Shown piece by piece: positions 1-12,500 of a stretch of 64,000 nucleotides of DNA. The position numbers and the translations under genes were made by a program. The notes under the pieces were generated by a model that was not told where the DNA came from, ran no database searches, and saw only the letters and a list, made by a program, of their open reading frames with translations. Source of the DNA: Eonycteris spelaea (Eukaryota > Chordata > Mammalia > Chiroptera > Pteropodidae); NCBI GenBank assembly GCA_003508835.1, contig PUFA01000034.1, forward strand, positions 5,482,501-5,546,500, in the 5' to 3' direction. Position 1 is the stretch's first letter; each line of letters begins with the position of its first letter.

Positions 1-1239
1 TTTAAGTCATTGAAGCAATGCCCACAAATACTACTACCTATTAATTGAACATTTAAAATGTATCAGGCTTTTTATGTATCTATAAACTTATTTAATCACA
101 AACTCCCCCATACTGTTATGAGTCCCATGTGATAGCTGAGAAAAGTGAGGCGAGGAGTATTTGAATTCTCAGGGTCCCACATCTAAGAAGAGGTTGAGTG
201 GGATATGAAAACAGATATTCTGATTCCTGGGTCCATATTTTGAATAGTCAAAATTCTGTCACTTATGCGTGGCTGTCATGGCAGCCACACCCTCTCACAA
301 ATAAGGACCCCTATGACAGCCTCATGGTAACAAAGCACCCACTGACCCCCAAGTGTTCCAGGAAATGGCTGCCATGGAAAGCTGTCCCCTCACAATACTG
401 AGCAATCCTTATTTTGCTATGTGCCCAAACTGTAGTTGACCCCTTGCTGCCAACCAAGGGCTGCCATTAGAAAGTCGTTCCATTTCTAAAGCTCTCACCT
501 GAGTAGAACACTTGTCAATCAGAGAGGATCTCGGTATTTCGTGTTTTTACTCTATGAAACAGAATCGCCTTTAAACCCTTGAACACCTGCTGAAATGAAA
601 GTGGCAGCAGATGATTTCCCTCTAGGTTTTATAAACAGTCTGTGGTAAGCTGATCTCAGACCTACTTTTGTCTTTAATCACGAAACACAAATCAGTTTGA
701 CCCTTTTGATTTCCAGTCATGTTAAAATACTGAAAATTCAAAGGACTCAGAATTCTTAGACTCTCAACCCACTGGAATTACAACAAACTTTATTAAAACA
801 TAAAAGAAAATCCATGTTACACTCTGATCAAGTATTACTATTAAAAGAGAAAATTGAACGTTTGATTCCTGATAGATAATAATAAAATAAATAATTGCTA
901 ACATGGTTTCCAGAAGAGGGATCTATAGAGAAAAATAGAACTATCTCTTCCGGACAGTCTGTGTTCTCATACATAGAGATAACAATGTCCCTACAGAGCA
1001 TCGGAATTAATGAGATATGTCACTTGCCCCAGATATGCCAAGATGTTCTCAAGCTTTGAGCCATACCACTGAGCATTTGTTATATATCCTCACATTACCC
1101 TGATTGTAAAGGATGTAGAATAAAGTTTCTTCTTTGTTCTCTTCATTTATAGCTATACGAAGAAGCAAGACTGTTTCTGCCAAAATATAAACGCTGCTAC
1201 CTGCCAAGATAATTTCATCCCCCCCACCACCCCGACACA

Positions 1240-1690
1240 CACACAAATCCTGTGCCCATTAGGCGGTTGTTCCCTCTTCCCTCATCCTCCTAGTCTTTGG
1301 TGACCACCAATCTGCATTGTTTCTATGACTCACTCCCCAGCTTTTTAGCTAAAAGCACTGTAGTCTCTCTCTGGGTTTGCCTATTCTGGATATTTCATAT
1401 AAATAGAATCGAACAATAGCTGACCTTTTGTGACTGGCTTCTTTCACTTAGCATAATGCTTTCAAGGTTCACCCCTATAGCAGCCATGCATCAGTACATC
1501 ATTCATGTTTAGGGCTAAATAGTATAGCACAATTTTTTTTGTTTTTTATCCATGCAACCATTGGTGAGCATTTGAACTGTTCTGCACAGCGCCACTGTGA
1601 ACATGAGTGAAATATGCTGGAGTCTCAGTTTCCAGTTCTTATATACCTGGGAGCAGAATTGCCAGGTCATATGGCAATTTTGAGGCACTT
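1240..1690 (+). mobile_element. Old LINE-1 3' UTR fragment
   Basis: The phrases resemble the non-coding 3' part of ancient mammalian L1 elements: TTCACTTAGCATAATG, then CATGCAACCATTGGTGAGCA and GGAGCAGAATTGCCAGGTCA. Strongly diverged, ends uncertain. Confidence 0.5.
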
Positions 1691-2587
1691 CGATATTGCT
1701 TTTAAATCAAAAATAATACGACGTAAGATGGAACTTGTCAAGTAGCAGACAGTAGGTTCTGATACCCCGGAATGAAGTAATAACCAGGCGTAATCTAATC
1801 TAATCGGCTCTGGGGACTTTCTCAGAATGAGTACAGCCGTGGGGAATAAAGTTTTCTGTGGGAGACTCTACCTCGCTTTTACTGTATAGGTAGACCTGGC
1901 CCATATTTAAAAGTGAGGAAGTCATTCTAATTTGAAGGACAGAAAAAATACATATCCGAATCATAATCTGCCACCAGGCTTATTGTATCAATATGTCAAA
2001 ATTACTACCTTGGATTTAACAAACTGTATTTAAAAATACAATCCTTTGTAAGATATGACAACCATTCAAGAAGTATCCAGTGTCAGAAATGAATTACTAA
2101 ATAATTGTATCCATAATAAGGATCCAAACTCAAACTCTTACTAACTGAAAAAAATCACCATGCTTTGTTTTTATTTTTAAAAATGTATTAAAAGGATTCA
2201 AAAGAAATCTAATTTTTTAAAACCATACACTCCAGTAGGTAAACAAACACTAGCCATTAAAAAAAAGAAAGAAAGAAAGAAAACGACTTATAGACAGCAC
2301 ATCACCATTTAATAGCCTCTTTGGGTTATTTTAGGACACAGCCCTTCAGCCTTTCTAGGTTAAGTCTAAAACGATCTTGGGCAAGACTCTCTCTACTAAG
2401 CATGTTTTATCAGCTTTCAATTAAGGCCTTAATAATTCTTACTTCGTGCCTCTTAATAAGTGAACAGATTTACGCAAAACTGTAAAATGAACAAATATTT
2501 GGAGATTTTTTTAAATTTAAGATAAAGAATAATTTGATAGTATAAAAGAAAGCCAAAACAATTAACTGGAAGGTTGTTTCTGTTGCG

Positions 2588-2631
2588 CACGTGGGTGTGT
2601 GTGTGTGTGTTGTGTGTGTGTGTGTGTGTGT
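2588..2631. repeat. (TG)n microsatellite
   Basis: TG dinucleotides with one TGT interruption. A short (GAAA)n tract also lies at 2264-2283. Confidence 0.9.
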
Positions 2632-3884
2632 TGGGGGTAGGGAGTGTAGGTAATGAGATTACAGATTAAAATAGCAATAAGTCTGGACAGCTAGGGTTTG
2701 TTTTTTAATTAGGGAAAGTGCTTATGATTTGGGTAAGTAGAGAAAATAAAGATTGGGGAAAAAAAAGTGATAGATGATTCTGCTGTTCACAAGACTAGAA
2801 CCCATGAGATGATAGGACAAACGGAAAAAGTAGGGAGGGGAGTCAGTTTTCCTCTGGACTTGATGAGATTAAAAGAGGTGGCAAGCTATTTAAACTAAAG
2901 AAAACTGTGTCAGCCGTCTCGCAACTAGGAAGGATACACAGGACAGATGCCAGAGACGGCAGAGGGAAAGCCACCGAACTCTGGGTCTTTAAGTCACCGA
3001 ACAACTAACTTGAGACTGACCTTGTTTTCCGTGTGTATTTTGCTCCTTGCGGTCCAAACCACCCTAAGTGAGATAACAGTAGAGTTGAATTAAACGAAAC
3101 CTACATAGTCTTGGTGAGAGAACTAAACCGATGGCAGATATTTCGAGCGCATTTATAATTCTTTGTATTTGAGAAGGAACATCTCTTTAAGTATCTTAAT
3201 AGCTTTTTCTTACTTTCAAATTTTACCCATTTGGAGACACAAAAATTTATTGCTTGAAGAGTAACGCCAGCAGTGGAAAAAAACATAAGATAATAATTTA
3301 TTGAATGAGTTAAATAAAACATTAGAGATAAAAATAAAAGATTACTGATGTGTTTTGAAATCTCAGTGTAAGATTTACATATATAGTTTGTCAAAGCACT
3401 GGGAATACTAACTAAAATGAAAAACTAGAAAATAAAAAAAGAACATTATTTACTTTAAAAAGCACTTATTTTGTCTTGAAAGTGGGTATTATGGCCTGAG
3501 AACAGATGAGCTATTGCAGTTTTAGATATGAGTTATTAGAAAAAAATATTTCATTTTTACGAGGATGATCCACTTTTGTAAAATCCTGTCTGACGTTTAA
3601 ATATATGAAGATGGATTAGACCATTATCTTCTATGTGAATGATCTCACATCTCAGTTCTTCCACTCCACAGAGACCCATTGAAAGAACCATTTTCCCAAG
3701 TGCTTAAATTTTAATTTAATTGATAATAATTTGATTTATAATTCTCTCTGAGATACCTATAATACATAAGTGAATTATATTTCAACTATGATTTCTGAGT
3801 AAATAACACTCTGTTCCTCCTAGAAAATGTGTTTATACATGAAAGGTTTTTTTAAAGATGACGGTTAAGTTACTAATCATACAC

Positions 3885-4075
3885 ACAGCAGCAAACATTT
3901 ATCACCATGCTTATTATGTGCCAGGTATTCCTAATCCTCAAAAAACAACAACAAAAAAACATGTAATTATCATCGCTTTCCAGATGAGAAAACTGAGACA
4001 GAGGAGTGAGGTAACCTGCCCAACAATTCACAGCTGAAATCAGAATTTACACACAGGCACTCTGACACCACACAC
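3885..4075 (-). mobile_element. MIR SINE, antisense
   Basis: It contains the reverse of the MIR core and tail (TTATTATGTGCCAGGTATTC, GATGAGAAAACTGAGACAGA). Interrupted by an A-rich stretch near 3940-3960. Confidence 0.55.
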
Positions 4076-4139
4076 ACTCCAGAAGAAAACTAAGTGGGTG
4101 TATGTAGTGCAAGTGCCTGACAATAAGCTTTTTTTACGT

Positions 4140-4620
4140 AGTGAAAATACCTGCCACTCAGCGCTTGCCGGCCTAGGCAGGCGTCCATTCCAGACGTCAA
4201 CCATCTTGAATGAACATAGTGCCAGCTGCATGAAACAGCTACTCCCTAAACTAGATAAAGAGCCAGGCCTCTCCCCGCCATGATGAACCTTTTAGAAAAC
4301 CCTGCCTGACCTAGGTAACTAACCTTTGGAGTACCCCACTTCTCGCTTCCTGCACACTAATTCTCACTCTTATGTTTTAAATTCACCAAGAAAGAGTGAA
4401 CCCACAAAACACCAGGCACCCCACCCTCCACTCTTCACAAAGACAGAAGCCCAGGTCCACACTCCCTTCCTCTCTCTACTCATGGCCTGCTGTGTGGCCC
4501 TTGGCGTTACTCTGTGCCTCCAGGACTTATGAGTAATAAACACAGGTTTTTTCCAGAGTCCCGGATGGTGGTTTCTGGGGTGTCTTGCAATCTTTAAGAA
4601 ACACGAGAGCCAGTCCAGCC
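4140..4620 (+). mobile_element. Possible solo LTR of an endogenous retrovirus
   Basis: Composition and layout resemble a gammaretrovirus-like LTR: a C-rich region, then AATAAA at 4535-4540, then a GT-rich stretch (GGATGGTGGTTTCTGGGG). No internal viral genes flank it. The boundaries and class were not established. Confidence 0.33.
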
Positions 4621-5279
4621 ACATCGGCTCCAGGTAGGAGGATGTCCGTGAGGGCCACGCAAGTACTCCCAGGGGCCCGCTTCCCATAGCATTGCTCTCC
4701 AAGACTGAGACTGATACAAAACAGTGCAGGCTCTAGCGTTTCTTCCCGTCTTAAATATTTTAACACTTATTTTTTGAAGTAGGTTGGGATACTATAAATA
4801 TTCTTCATAAATATTCTCTAAGGAGAGAATCCCTCATATGTAAAAATAGAGGAACAAGCCATTTTCTGGCCGAAGGCTCCCTACACCTGAATGGGTCTGT
4901 AAGACGCATAGTGAGCTCCACAGCCACGCACTGGCTCACTCTTCTGCGAGATGGAACAAAACGGCATCGCCCCTTCTCCTAAAGTCATCAAAGAGTTAGA
5001 GAGGAGTCAGTGTCCAGTGCTGCTTTAGACTTTTAAAAGAAGGAGCTAAATGTTGGCCCGGTTTCCTCTCATCCAAGCTCTCCTTGACTTCACCACCTCT
5101 GAACTTCCTCCTCCCAGCAGCTGCACTGGTTTGTTTATTTTGCTTCTGTTTTCTTTTCTCTTCTTGAGAACTGGACACCCATAGGTAACCTGAGAGGTGA
5201 CTCTCACCCCGAACCTTCCTCCTGGTAGATCTGATACTCTCCTCCCAGAATTAAGCCTTGTTCACTCAAGAACGTCGTG

Positions 5280-5520
5280 TAACGGAACGCGGCCTCTGAG
5301 TTCGAAACCAGCTTCCCCACCTAACGTCTGGACGCCTTTGGCAAATTATTTAACTTCCCTGTGACTCACCTTCCTCCTTTGAAAACTGGGACTCTCATCT
5401 GTTTAGTAACAGTTGCTAGGAGGCCCAAATAAGATCATTTACATTTGTGGTTGGGCAATGACTGGCACAGGATAAATACTCAGCCACATTAACTACTATT
5501 TTTATTATTAAGAAAACGAT
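5280..5520 (+). mobile_element. MIR SINE
   Basis: Sense MIR landmarks: GCAAATTATTTAACTTCCCT, CCTTTGAAAACTGGGACTCT, then TGGCACAGGATAAATACTCA. Confidence 0.65.
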
Positions 5521-6128
5521 TCTATAAAAATACTCATGTGTTCTCTTGCTCTGGATTCAGGCACCGTTGGTTTTATCTTGTGCTTTATCTTTTAACATTA
5601 ATTTTTCATATGTATTGTGGCACTTTTACATGAACTTTTATGCTTTTATATAGATCTGTTAAAAAAAAACACATTTTTTAAAAGTATTTCAGCTGCAATC
5701 AGGTTGGCATCTGGGGATTTTCCCTGACATCTCAATTCTTTTCTATCCAGATTTTTTTTAATTTAAAAAGTCCAAATGTCTATTCCATTTAACTTTTCTT
5801 TCTAGATAAACCTGCCTACACTTTTTCAGCCCACTAGGAATCCAAAGTATCTTTGCTATTAAATGAGATCCATTGTATTTTCCCTATAACATACTGCTCC
5901 AATTTTATTCAGTGCAGCTCCTCAATATTTGGGGGTAGGGGAGATGTATTCTTGAATGCGAGAGAAGAAAGATTAAGCTTCTCTTCCAAAATTGGCTTTC
6001 TCATTCTTAGCTACAAAACGTAAAATAACTAAGTAGTAAAACTTCTAATCAAACTCCTAACACACATGTCCCCATAAAACTATATAGCATAACATAGATG
6101 TAAATTCATAAAGAATTTTCTCAAAAAC

Positions 6129-6134
6129 TTTATT
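6129..6134 (-). promoter_or_regulatory. Candidate DAW1 polyadenylation signal (AATAAA)
   Basis: This is the first canonical AATAAA on the minus strand after the DAW1 stop, giving a 3' UTR of roughly 350-380 nt. A GT-rich patch (about 6060-6075) follows at the distance expected of a downstream element. No transcript evidence is available. Confidence 0.45.
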
Positions 6135-6487
6135 CAACAAAAATTATAATAATACCTTTCAAAGTAGAATCTAGAGACACATTGCTAAATTCCTCTGATT
6201 TTATCAATCTCATGATGCTCTAGAAAATAAAACAAAACAGAAATAACCAGTGACATTTGCCAAACATTATGCTGCTTCTTGTCATTTCTATCAAATAATA
6301 TCACAAAATGGTATAACTTCATCAGTTTTAATGGTCATATCTGTGAAGCTAAGGACAGTGCGTAAATAGTTGATGTCTGAGAAAGAGAAAACATATGAAA
6401 TATCAAAATAGCTTGCTTGCTCTCTGCGCCGCTCCTGGTCTTGTTCCCGTTGCTAGCCAAGTTCTCGTATGGACTGGCTTTCTTCAG

Positions 6488-6522
6488 TCAACGCCATATC
6501 CTACAGGTGTTATCCTTGCTGC
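6488..6522 (-). CDS. DAW1: DAW1 coding exon 13 and stop codon
   Basis: Acceptor CCTAATAG|GCAGC. It completes a glycine codon, then encodes [10 protein letters not shown] and TGA (6488-6490). This is the conserved C-terminal strand that closes the propeller. It is only 11 codons, so a length-based ORF search misses it. Confidence 0.94.
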
Positions 6523-9500
6523 CTATTAGGACAAATTTCGTAAAGTTATTTTTCTTTATTTTATTCTCTCTCTCTTCTACAAGTTGTCATTTTCTGGATC
6601 ATCGATAATTATCGATGTGCCAAATGCACTAGAGTCTCAGTGCCCAGCTTTGAAGCCCCTGAGGCCTCTCAGCTCAGGTACTTTTTTGAGTGGAAATCTT
6701 TTTTCGTTTGTTTGTTTTTGTTTTGCATGATTCCTGTGACTCCTAAGCTGAGCACGTTCATGTGTTACTCGCACCGGCATGACTCATGGCCTTGTAGAAC
6801 TGAAGAGGGCCTGAGATTGCAACATCAGCCGTCCCAACCCCTCTGCTTAGTCCCTCTGCAGGAGCATCCTGTGCCTTCTGTCACCACCTCCCACCTCGTC
6901 CGTCATGGGAAAGAATGTGACATTGTGTCCACAAAAACAAACAAACAAACAAACAAAGGCGTGGCTTATTATGGTATTGTTTTAGGCGTAGCTACATTTT
7001 AGTAACACTTGAAAACCATAATCCTGAAGAATCTGTAATTTTAGAACTTATCCATAATTACGTAGAAAGGAGACTTTTTTAGGGAAAAGGGGGAGATGAT
7101 TCTCAGTATCCCTGAAGCTACATGACCACGAAGCTAAGTAGCCAGTATACAGAACCAACCTTGCACACTTAGCTTTGAACGTATTAAACCCGTTAAGCAA
7201 TGTTTTAATTTACTCAGCACAATAGGACTCACTGAGAGTTGGTCACCCTGGGTCTCCCGTGCCCTCTTGGTCATCCTGGCCACACACTGTCGTAGCGCCC
7301 GTCCCCCACCCAGGCCTCCTCCGCAGGCACCACACTAACATTGTACCAGATTCTCGTCATTTTTCTCCCCTTTCTATAAACTAAATTCACCCAGTCTCAA
7401 TCCAGGTCTTATAAAAAAAAAGTGTGGCTAATATGATTCATCCACAATTAAACTGTTGAAGGTTGAAAAACGCTCAATACATGTTCTTTTCCCTAAATTT
7501 CAGTATGTTAGTAAGGGACATCCAAGGAAAAAAAACAACATAGTTTAAAGAATGAATCTCTAATAGGTTATAAACCCAACTGTGGAGAACCGGGGTCCTG
7601 ACTTGTTTTAGTGACCAACACTTAACTAAATATTAACCATCGAACACACAATGCCTGGGGAAATGTAGTAACCAGCAAGGCAGGCTACAGAATTCTTACA
7701 TTGTCTAGGGTAAAATTCAGAATTCACGAAGCATTGCAATCAGTGGTTGAGCTCACTTCTGTGGTTCTGCAATGCAGATACAATTAAATAGAAGATATCG
7801 AACCCACCAAGATGACCCACAGGGCCTTGGGAAGGTGGGGGACAGATGTGAATGCCTTTGGGTATTCAGCTTGGGAACTGAGCCAATTTCAAAGGGAAAC
7901 CAAGCCTACGGTGTCTCTTTCTCCCTTACCTGTAATGATTATGTTGCCGTTATAGTTAAAAGCACACGAAAAGATTTCATCGGTGTGCCCTTCAAGCACC
8001 TGGAGGCATTGACCAGTCTGAGCATCCCAGATTCTCGCCGTCTTGTCGGAGCTGCCTGTTAGAAGACGGTTCCCTTGGGGGTTGAAAGAAATCTACAAAA
8101 AAAAAGAAAAAAAAACCATCACGTGTTCGTGTAACGATGCCCAAGATGTTTTTAACTTCATCGGACATTACTAAGCACCTGTCACCTTCCCAGTCTGATA
8201 TTTCTTTCACAATGGGAAAAAGTATTACAGGGACTAATACATGCAAATTAAAATCTAGGCAGAAAGGTTGAATTGCCGGTTCCCCCTTTGGATGAAGACC
8301 AGACACCCTTACAGTGCGGGTATTTCCCGCCCAGCTGCTTTCCAAAAACTTGTGATGCCTTTCTCCGTGCAAGCACAGAGGCAAGAGAACACATGTCAGG
8401 CTTCCTCCTTCCCAAGCCCTGGTGACAGCTCTGCGGCCCAGCTTTGTGCGATCGAACGCACACAGGGCCCTCCTTCGACCTGGGCCAAATTAAATGGGTG
8501 AACATCGGCGCCTACGGGAGAGGACTTTCTGTCTATTGCTACTCAAAGCACAACACTTTCCGTAGATGTCCCGAGGGCCTCTGATGTGCCGGGCCATATC
8601 GAATGGTATCCAAGCAGCAGTCAAAGCAAGCTGTTGGTCCTCCATTCCTTTGGGGGAGATGGTCACAACCCTCTCTAAATGATCAGATGACAAGGATTTG
8701 TACCATCTCTCCATGCCCAAAGGTTTGATGAAGGCAGAGCCATGTCTTTTTTTCATTATGTGTCACCAGTGCCAGGAGCAATGCCTAGCCCAGTGGAAGC
8801 TCTCAAAAAGCATTTGCTGAACGAATGAACCCTTCACTTGGCATGCCATGGAAATGCCATTACTGAGTGGCAATTCAATAAGTAACATGTCAATCCCGTA
8901 AGCATAAAATGCAAAAATACAGAGTCTGAGAACTCTTTCATAGTCACATACTCACAAAAACAGATGCATAGTTGTTGAGTGAGACACACCAGACATGTCA
9001 AAACCAGACACACTCGGAAACATGACCTGGGCTCTCTCCTCAGCCTGCCTCCCATGTTCGCACCACCTCCATCCCCCTTTCTGCCGGCCTATGGAAAAGA
9101 TGCGCTCTGCTGCCCGGGAGCCCAGGCCTGAGGGGCTGGCAAAGCCACCGGCAACAGGTGCAGGTGCAGCAGCGAGAGAGCCCGGCAGGGAGCGGGTCCA
9201 TGGTCCAGACGAGTCTTCAGAGATGTGAAACCATGGAGAATATTTTACAGGGACAGAGCAATCTGCTCTCAGGTGTGAGACCAAGGAACCGGTCTGAGCT
9301 GGGGGCGTGGGTGGGGTCATCTAGCCCCAGCCTTCTTCAAAATTTCCCAAGGACACGACTAAGCCTCAGATCGCTGACTGGATAGCCCTGCTCCGTGAAT
9401 AAGCTTTTGGGAGAAGTTTATGCAAAATTCTAAGCTACGGCTTTGGAGTTTCAAAATAGGTCATTTAAAACTTTGTTGAGTGTTAAATAAATATTTCCAT

Positions 9501-12500
9501 GAAATACTTCCTCGATTGCATCTAATTTAGAAAACACTTGATATACTTGCCACAACGGCGTGTCTTTTTGCGTAATATAAAATTGTGTGTCTACCAGAAC
9601 TAGGAAAAGCACTTCGTAAGCTTTTAAGTAGCTTTAGTAAGTATTTTCAGCTAGTAAATCTTTTGCTGATGGCTGAGGAGAATGTCGTTTACAGTTTTTG
9701 AACGGTTTTAGAAATCATTTATTATGCTGGAAAATAAAGTCTTTAGGTAACTGATTTCTAGAAAGAATGAGATAATTGGACAAACCTTTGTATCTTAGTG
9801 CCAATGCACCTATTTATATTAAACATACTGTCCGTTTTTTGACAGTAAATAAATTGCTTCAAATGAGAAAGCAACTCACCTTTGAAATCTCACCTTCATG
9901 GCCTTCCAATTTGGTAATGCATTTTCTTGTGGCCGCACTGAAAACTCTCGCTGTTCCTTTTTGAGAGAAATGAGGATATATATAAATTAATTGGAAAAAC
10001 AGAACTTTGAACCACATGGCTTAAATTATCTAAACATCTATCCCTCTGATGCACAGCTCTCTGCTAGGTTAGTCTTTTCACCTGTGGTGAAAGCCAGGCA
10101 TTTAATACTGTGAATGCAAGCTGGTCCCACTGCAGGGAAGGAGAGAGAAAGAAATGCTTCTCTAGCCCCAAGCTTATTCAAAGAGATAATGGGTTGTTTC
10201 CAAGTAGAAACAGTAGAGAGGCAGAAATTCAAAAAGAAAAAAATAAATTGAAAGGGAAAAAAGGGGAAATCAAAACAAGTTTTGAGAGGCCAGGGATGAA
10301 ATAAGCAGCAAGACCAGCATCGTACATCAAATATGTGTCTAAAGTTATGGAAGATGCAAAGGCCACCCAAGAACAAACAGCGGCCACCACTCAATGAACG
10401 AAGAGCAGACACTAGGAAACCCTTTCAACGGAAAGAGTTAATAGAATGTTTTATTTCCTGTTGTATTCCCCACTCCCCAGATATACCAAGCTCACAGCAG
10501 ACATTCAATAAATAGATGTAGGATAGAGGGAGGGAGGGAAGGAAGGGGAGGAGGAATGGCTGGCTGGCTGGCTGGCTGGTTGGGTGGATGGATGGGTGGG
10601 TGGATAGATGCGTGGGTGGGTGGATGGGTGGATGGATGGATGGACAGACAAATGGATATATAGAAGAGCAGCATATACATTCCCTTAGAATTAAAGAATG
10701 AATGATTTAAATAAGCATAGGAGAAGAAAAAGAGCAGTGGTAAATTGTTCAAAAAATTCTTAAAATTTATCTGGCCAGATGAAAGGTGCTTTCTTATTGC
10801 AAATTATAGCATAACAAAGAAGTAAAATTAGCAAGGATAGAGAAATTTGTTTACTTAATTTTCATTCAAAGAAAAGCAATGTATCTTAATAATGTTTTTA
10901 CTTACCTTTCTGACAATGTCATCTTTGGGAGGAAGTAGACAAAATTATAAAAATTGCTATTTTAGAATTAATATCATTAAAAATATAAAACTTCTATTCA
11001 CTGGATATTTCAAAAGCCTTAAAGGAAAGTGACTAACTTGTTTTAAGAGTTTGTTAACAACACAAACAAGAATATCCTGCATGGAGTAATAAATACATTA
11101 ATTTAACATAAAAGCAGTTTTAAACTTCAGAAAACACAGAAATAAGATAGTCTAAAACTAAAAAAATTTTTAAAGAGGTAGAAATATGAATAAACACCGA
11201 AAAAAAATCAGCCTTGAGAGTAATTTCAATGAGTAATAAAAAGGTGACATAAAGAAACATATGTAGCTGCGCAGGTAACGAACTCTATTGAACGAGATCC
11301 AGTCTTAAGAAGAGAATGAGGAAAAAACCAGAGATTTTAAAAAAAGGAAAGATGGTCTAAAACATCAAGACTTCTCAGGAAACATAGAATGGGAAGAGGT
11401 TTACAGAACACACTAGAAGAAAATAAGACTTTTTTGAAGTAATGTTTTAGCAAATAAGGAAAGAATAGAATATCTGCTAGGGGAAATAACGATCATAGAG
11501 AAAACAAAACTAGAATTGAACTTAAATTATTCTCATCCATCCCATCACATCCTGATTCCCCCAGCCCTGCTTGCTTCTCACCTCCCACCCATACCATTGA
11601 CCAGCTCCTAACATTCTGCATAAGCTAGCATTCCGTATAAAACATATGTACGGCATTGGTCATTGTCTCCCTTTCCACAAGAACAGGAATTCCTGTCTCT
11701 TTTGCTCACTGATATATCCACATTCCTAAAACAATTTCTGGCACAAAGTAAGTAGTCCATATGTATATTCACTGAATGGAGTTTTTCGTATAAATGAGAA
11801 TGATATTTAAAACGAAAAGGGCAGATTAATTACAGATAAAAGATGATTTTTAGAAGCCAACATCTGTGAGAAGATGAAAACGTAATTAGCTGCTATAAAA
11901 AATTAAAATTGTCTAGAGTCAGGGTGTTTATATTCCAGGATATAAAAAGAACTTGCATGTATGATCAAAGGATCACCTTTGACAAGAACGAGCATGCACA
12001 TCTAGTTTTGAGGAGGGAGACAATGATGAAAGGCTGACTATTTTGAATGAATCACAAGCAAATATAACATAAGGCACATGTGGTCAATAGGGAAATGACA
12101 CAGATGTATCGTAACATCCTGCATGGTCTTGTGGAGCTAAGGCACACACGATGCAGCACCAGCCCATGGTTTCAATAAGATGACACGGACATAGTACAGA
12201 ATTATTAGCAGCAATCAGGAACACGATGTATATAGCATGGCATCATGTATACTCATCACAAAGACTTACTAGACATAGTAGAGCAGCACCTGTGATTATA
12301 AAGGAGAAAATGCAGAGTTGTTACAGAACCATCAATGGTGGTCAAGTTGATGAGGTCCATGCAGCGTAGCATAATGCATGACCACCGGGGAGATGACCCA
12401 GCACATCCCATTATACCTTGTTATTAAGGAGATGAGGAGGACCTCATATAACATCGTATGTGGTTGTCAGGGAGGTGATGCAGACATTGCACAGCACCAC

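Larger units (their letters stand above)
1..6100. other. Gene-free sequence downstream of DAW1
   Basis: No exon-like or RNA gene signal is seen. It contains an L1 3' UTR-like segment, short microsatellites, two MIRs and a possible LTR, each listed separately. In human the next gene beyond the DAW1 3' end is SPHKAP, convergent and tens of kb away. No SPHKAP coding sequence was recognised here. Confidence 0.6.

Noticed and set aside
10492..10752. Pro/His/Ser-rich 86-codon minus-strand frame
   Set aside because: It is the translation of the GGGA/TGGC/TGGA tetranucleotide repeat.
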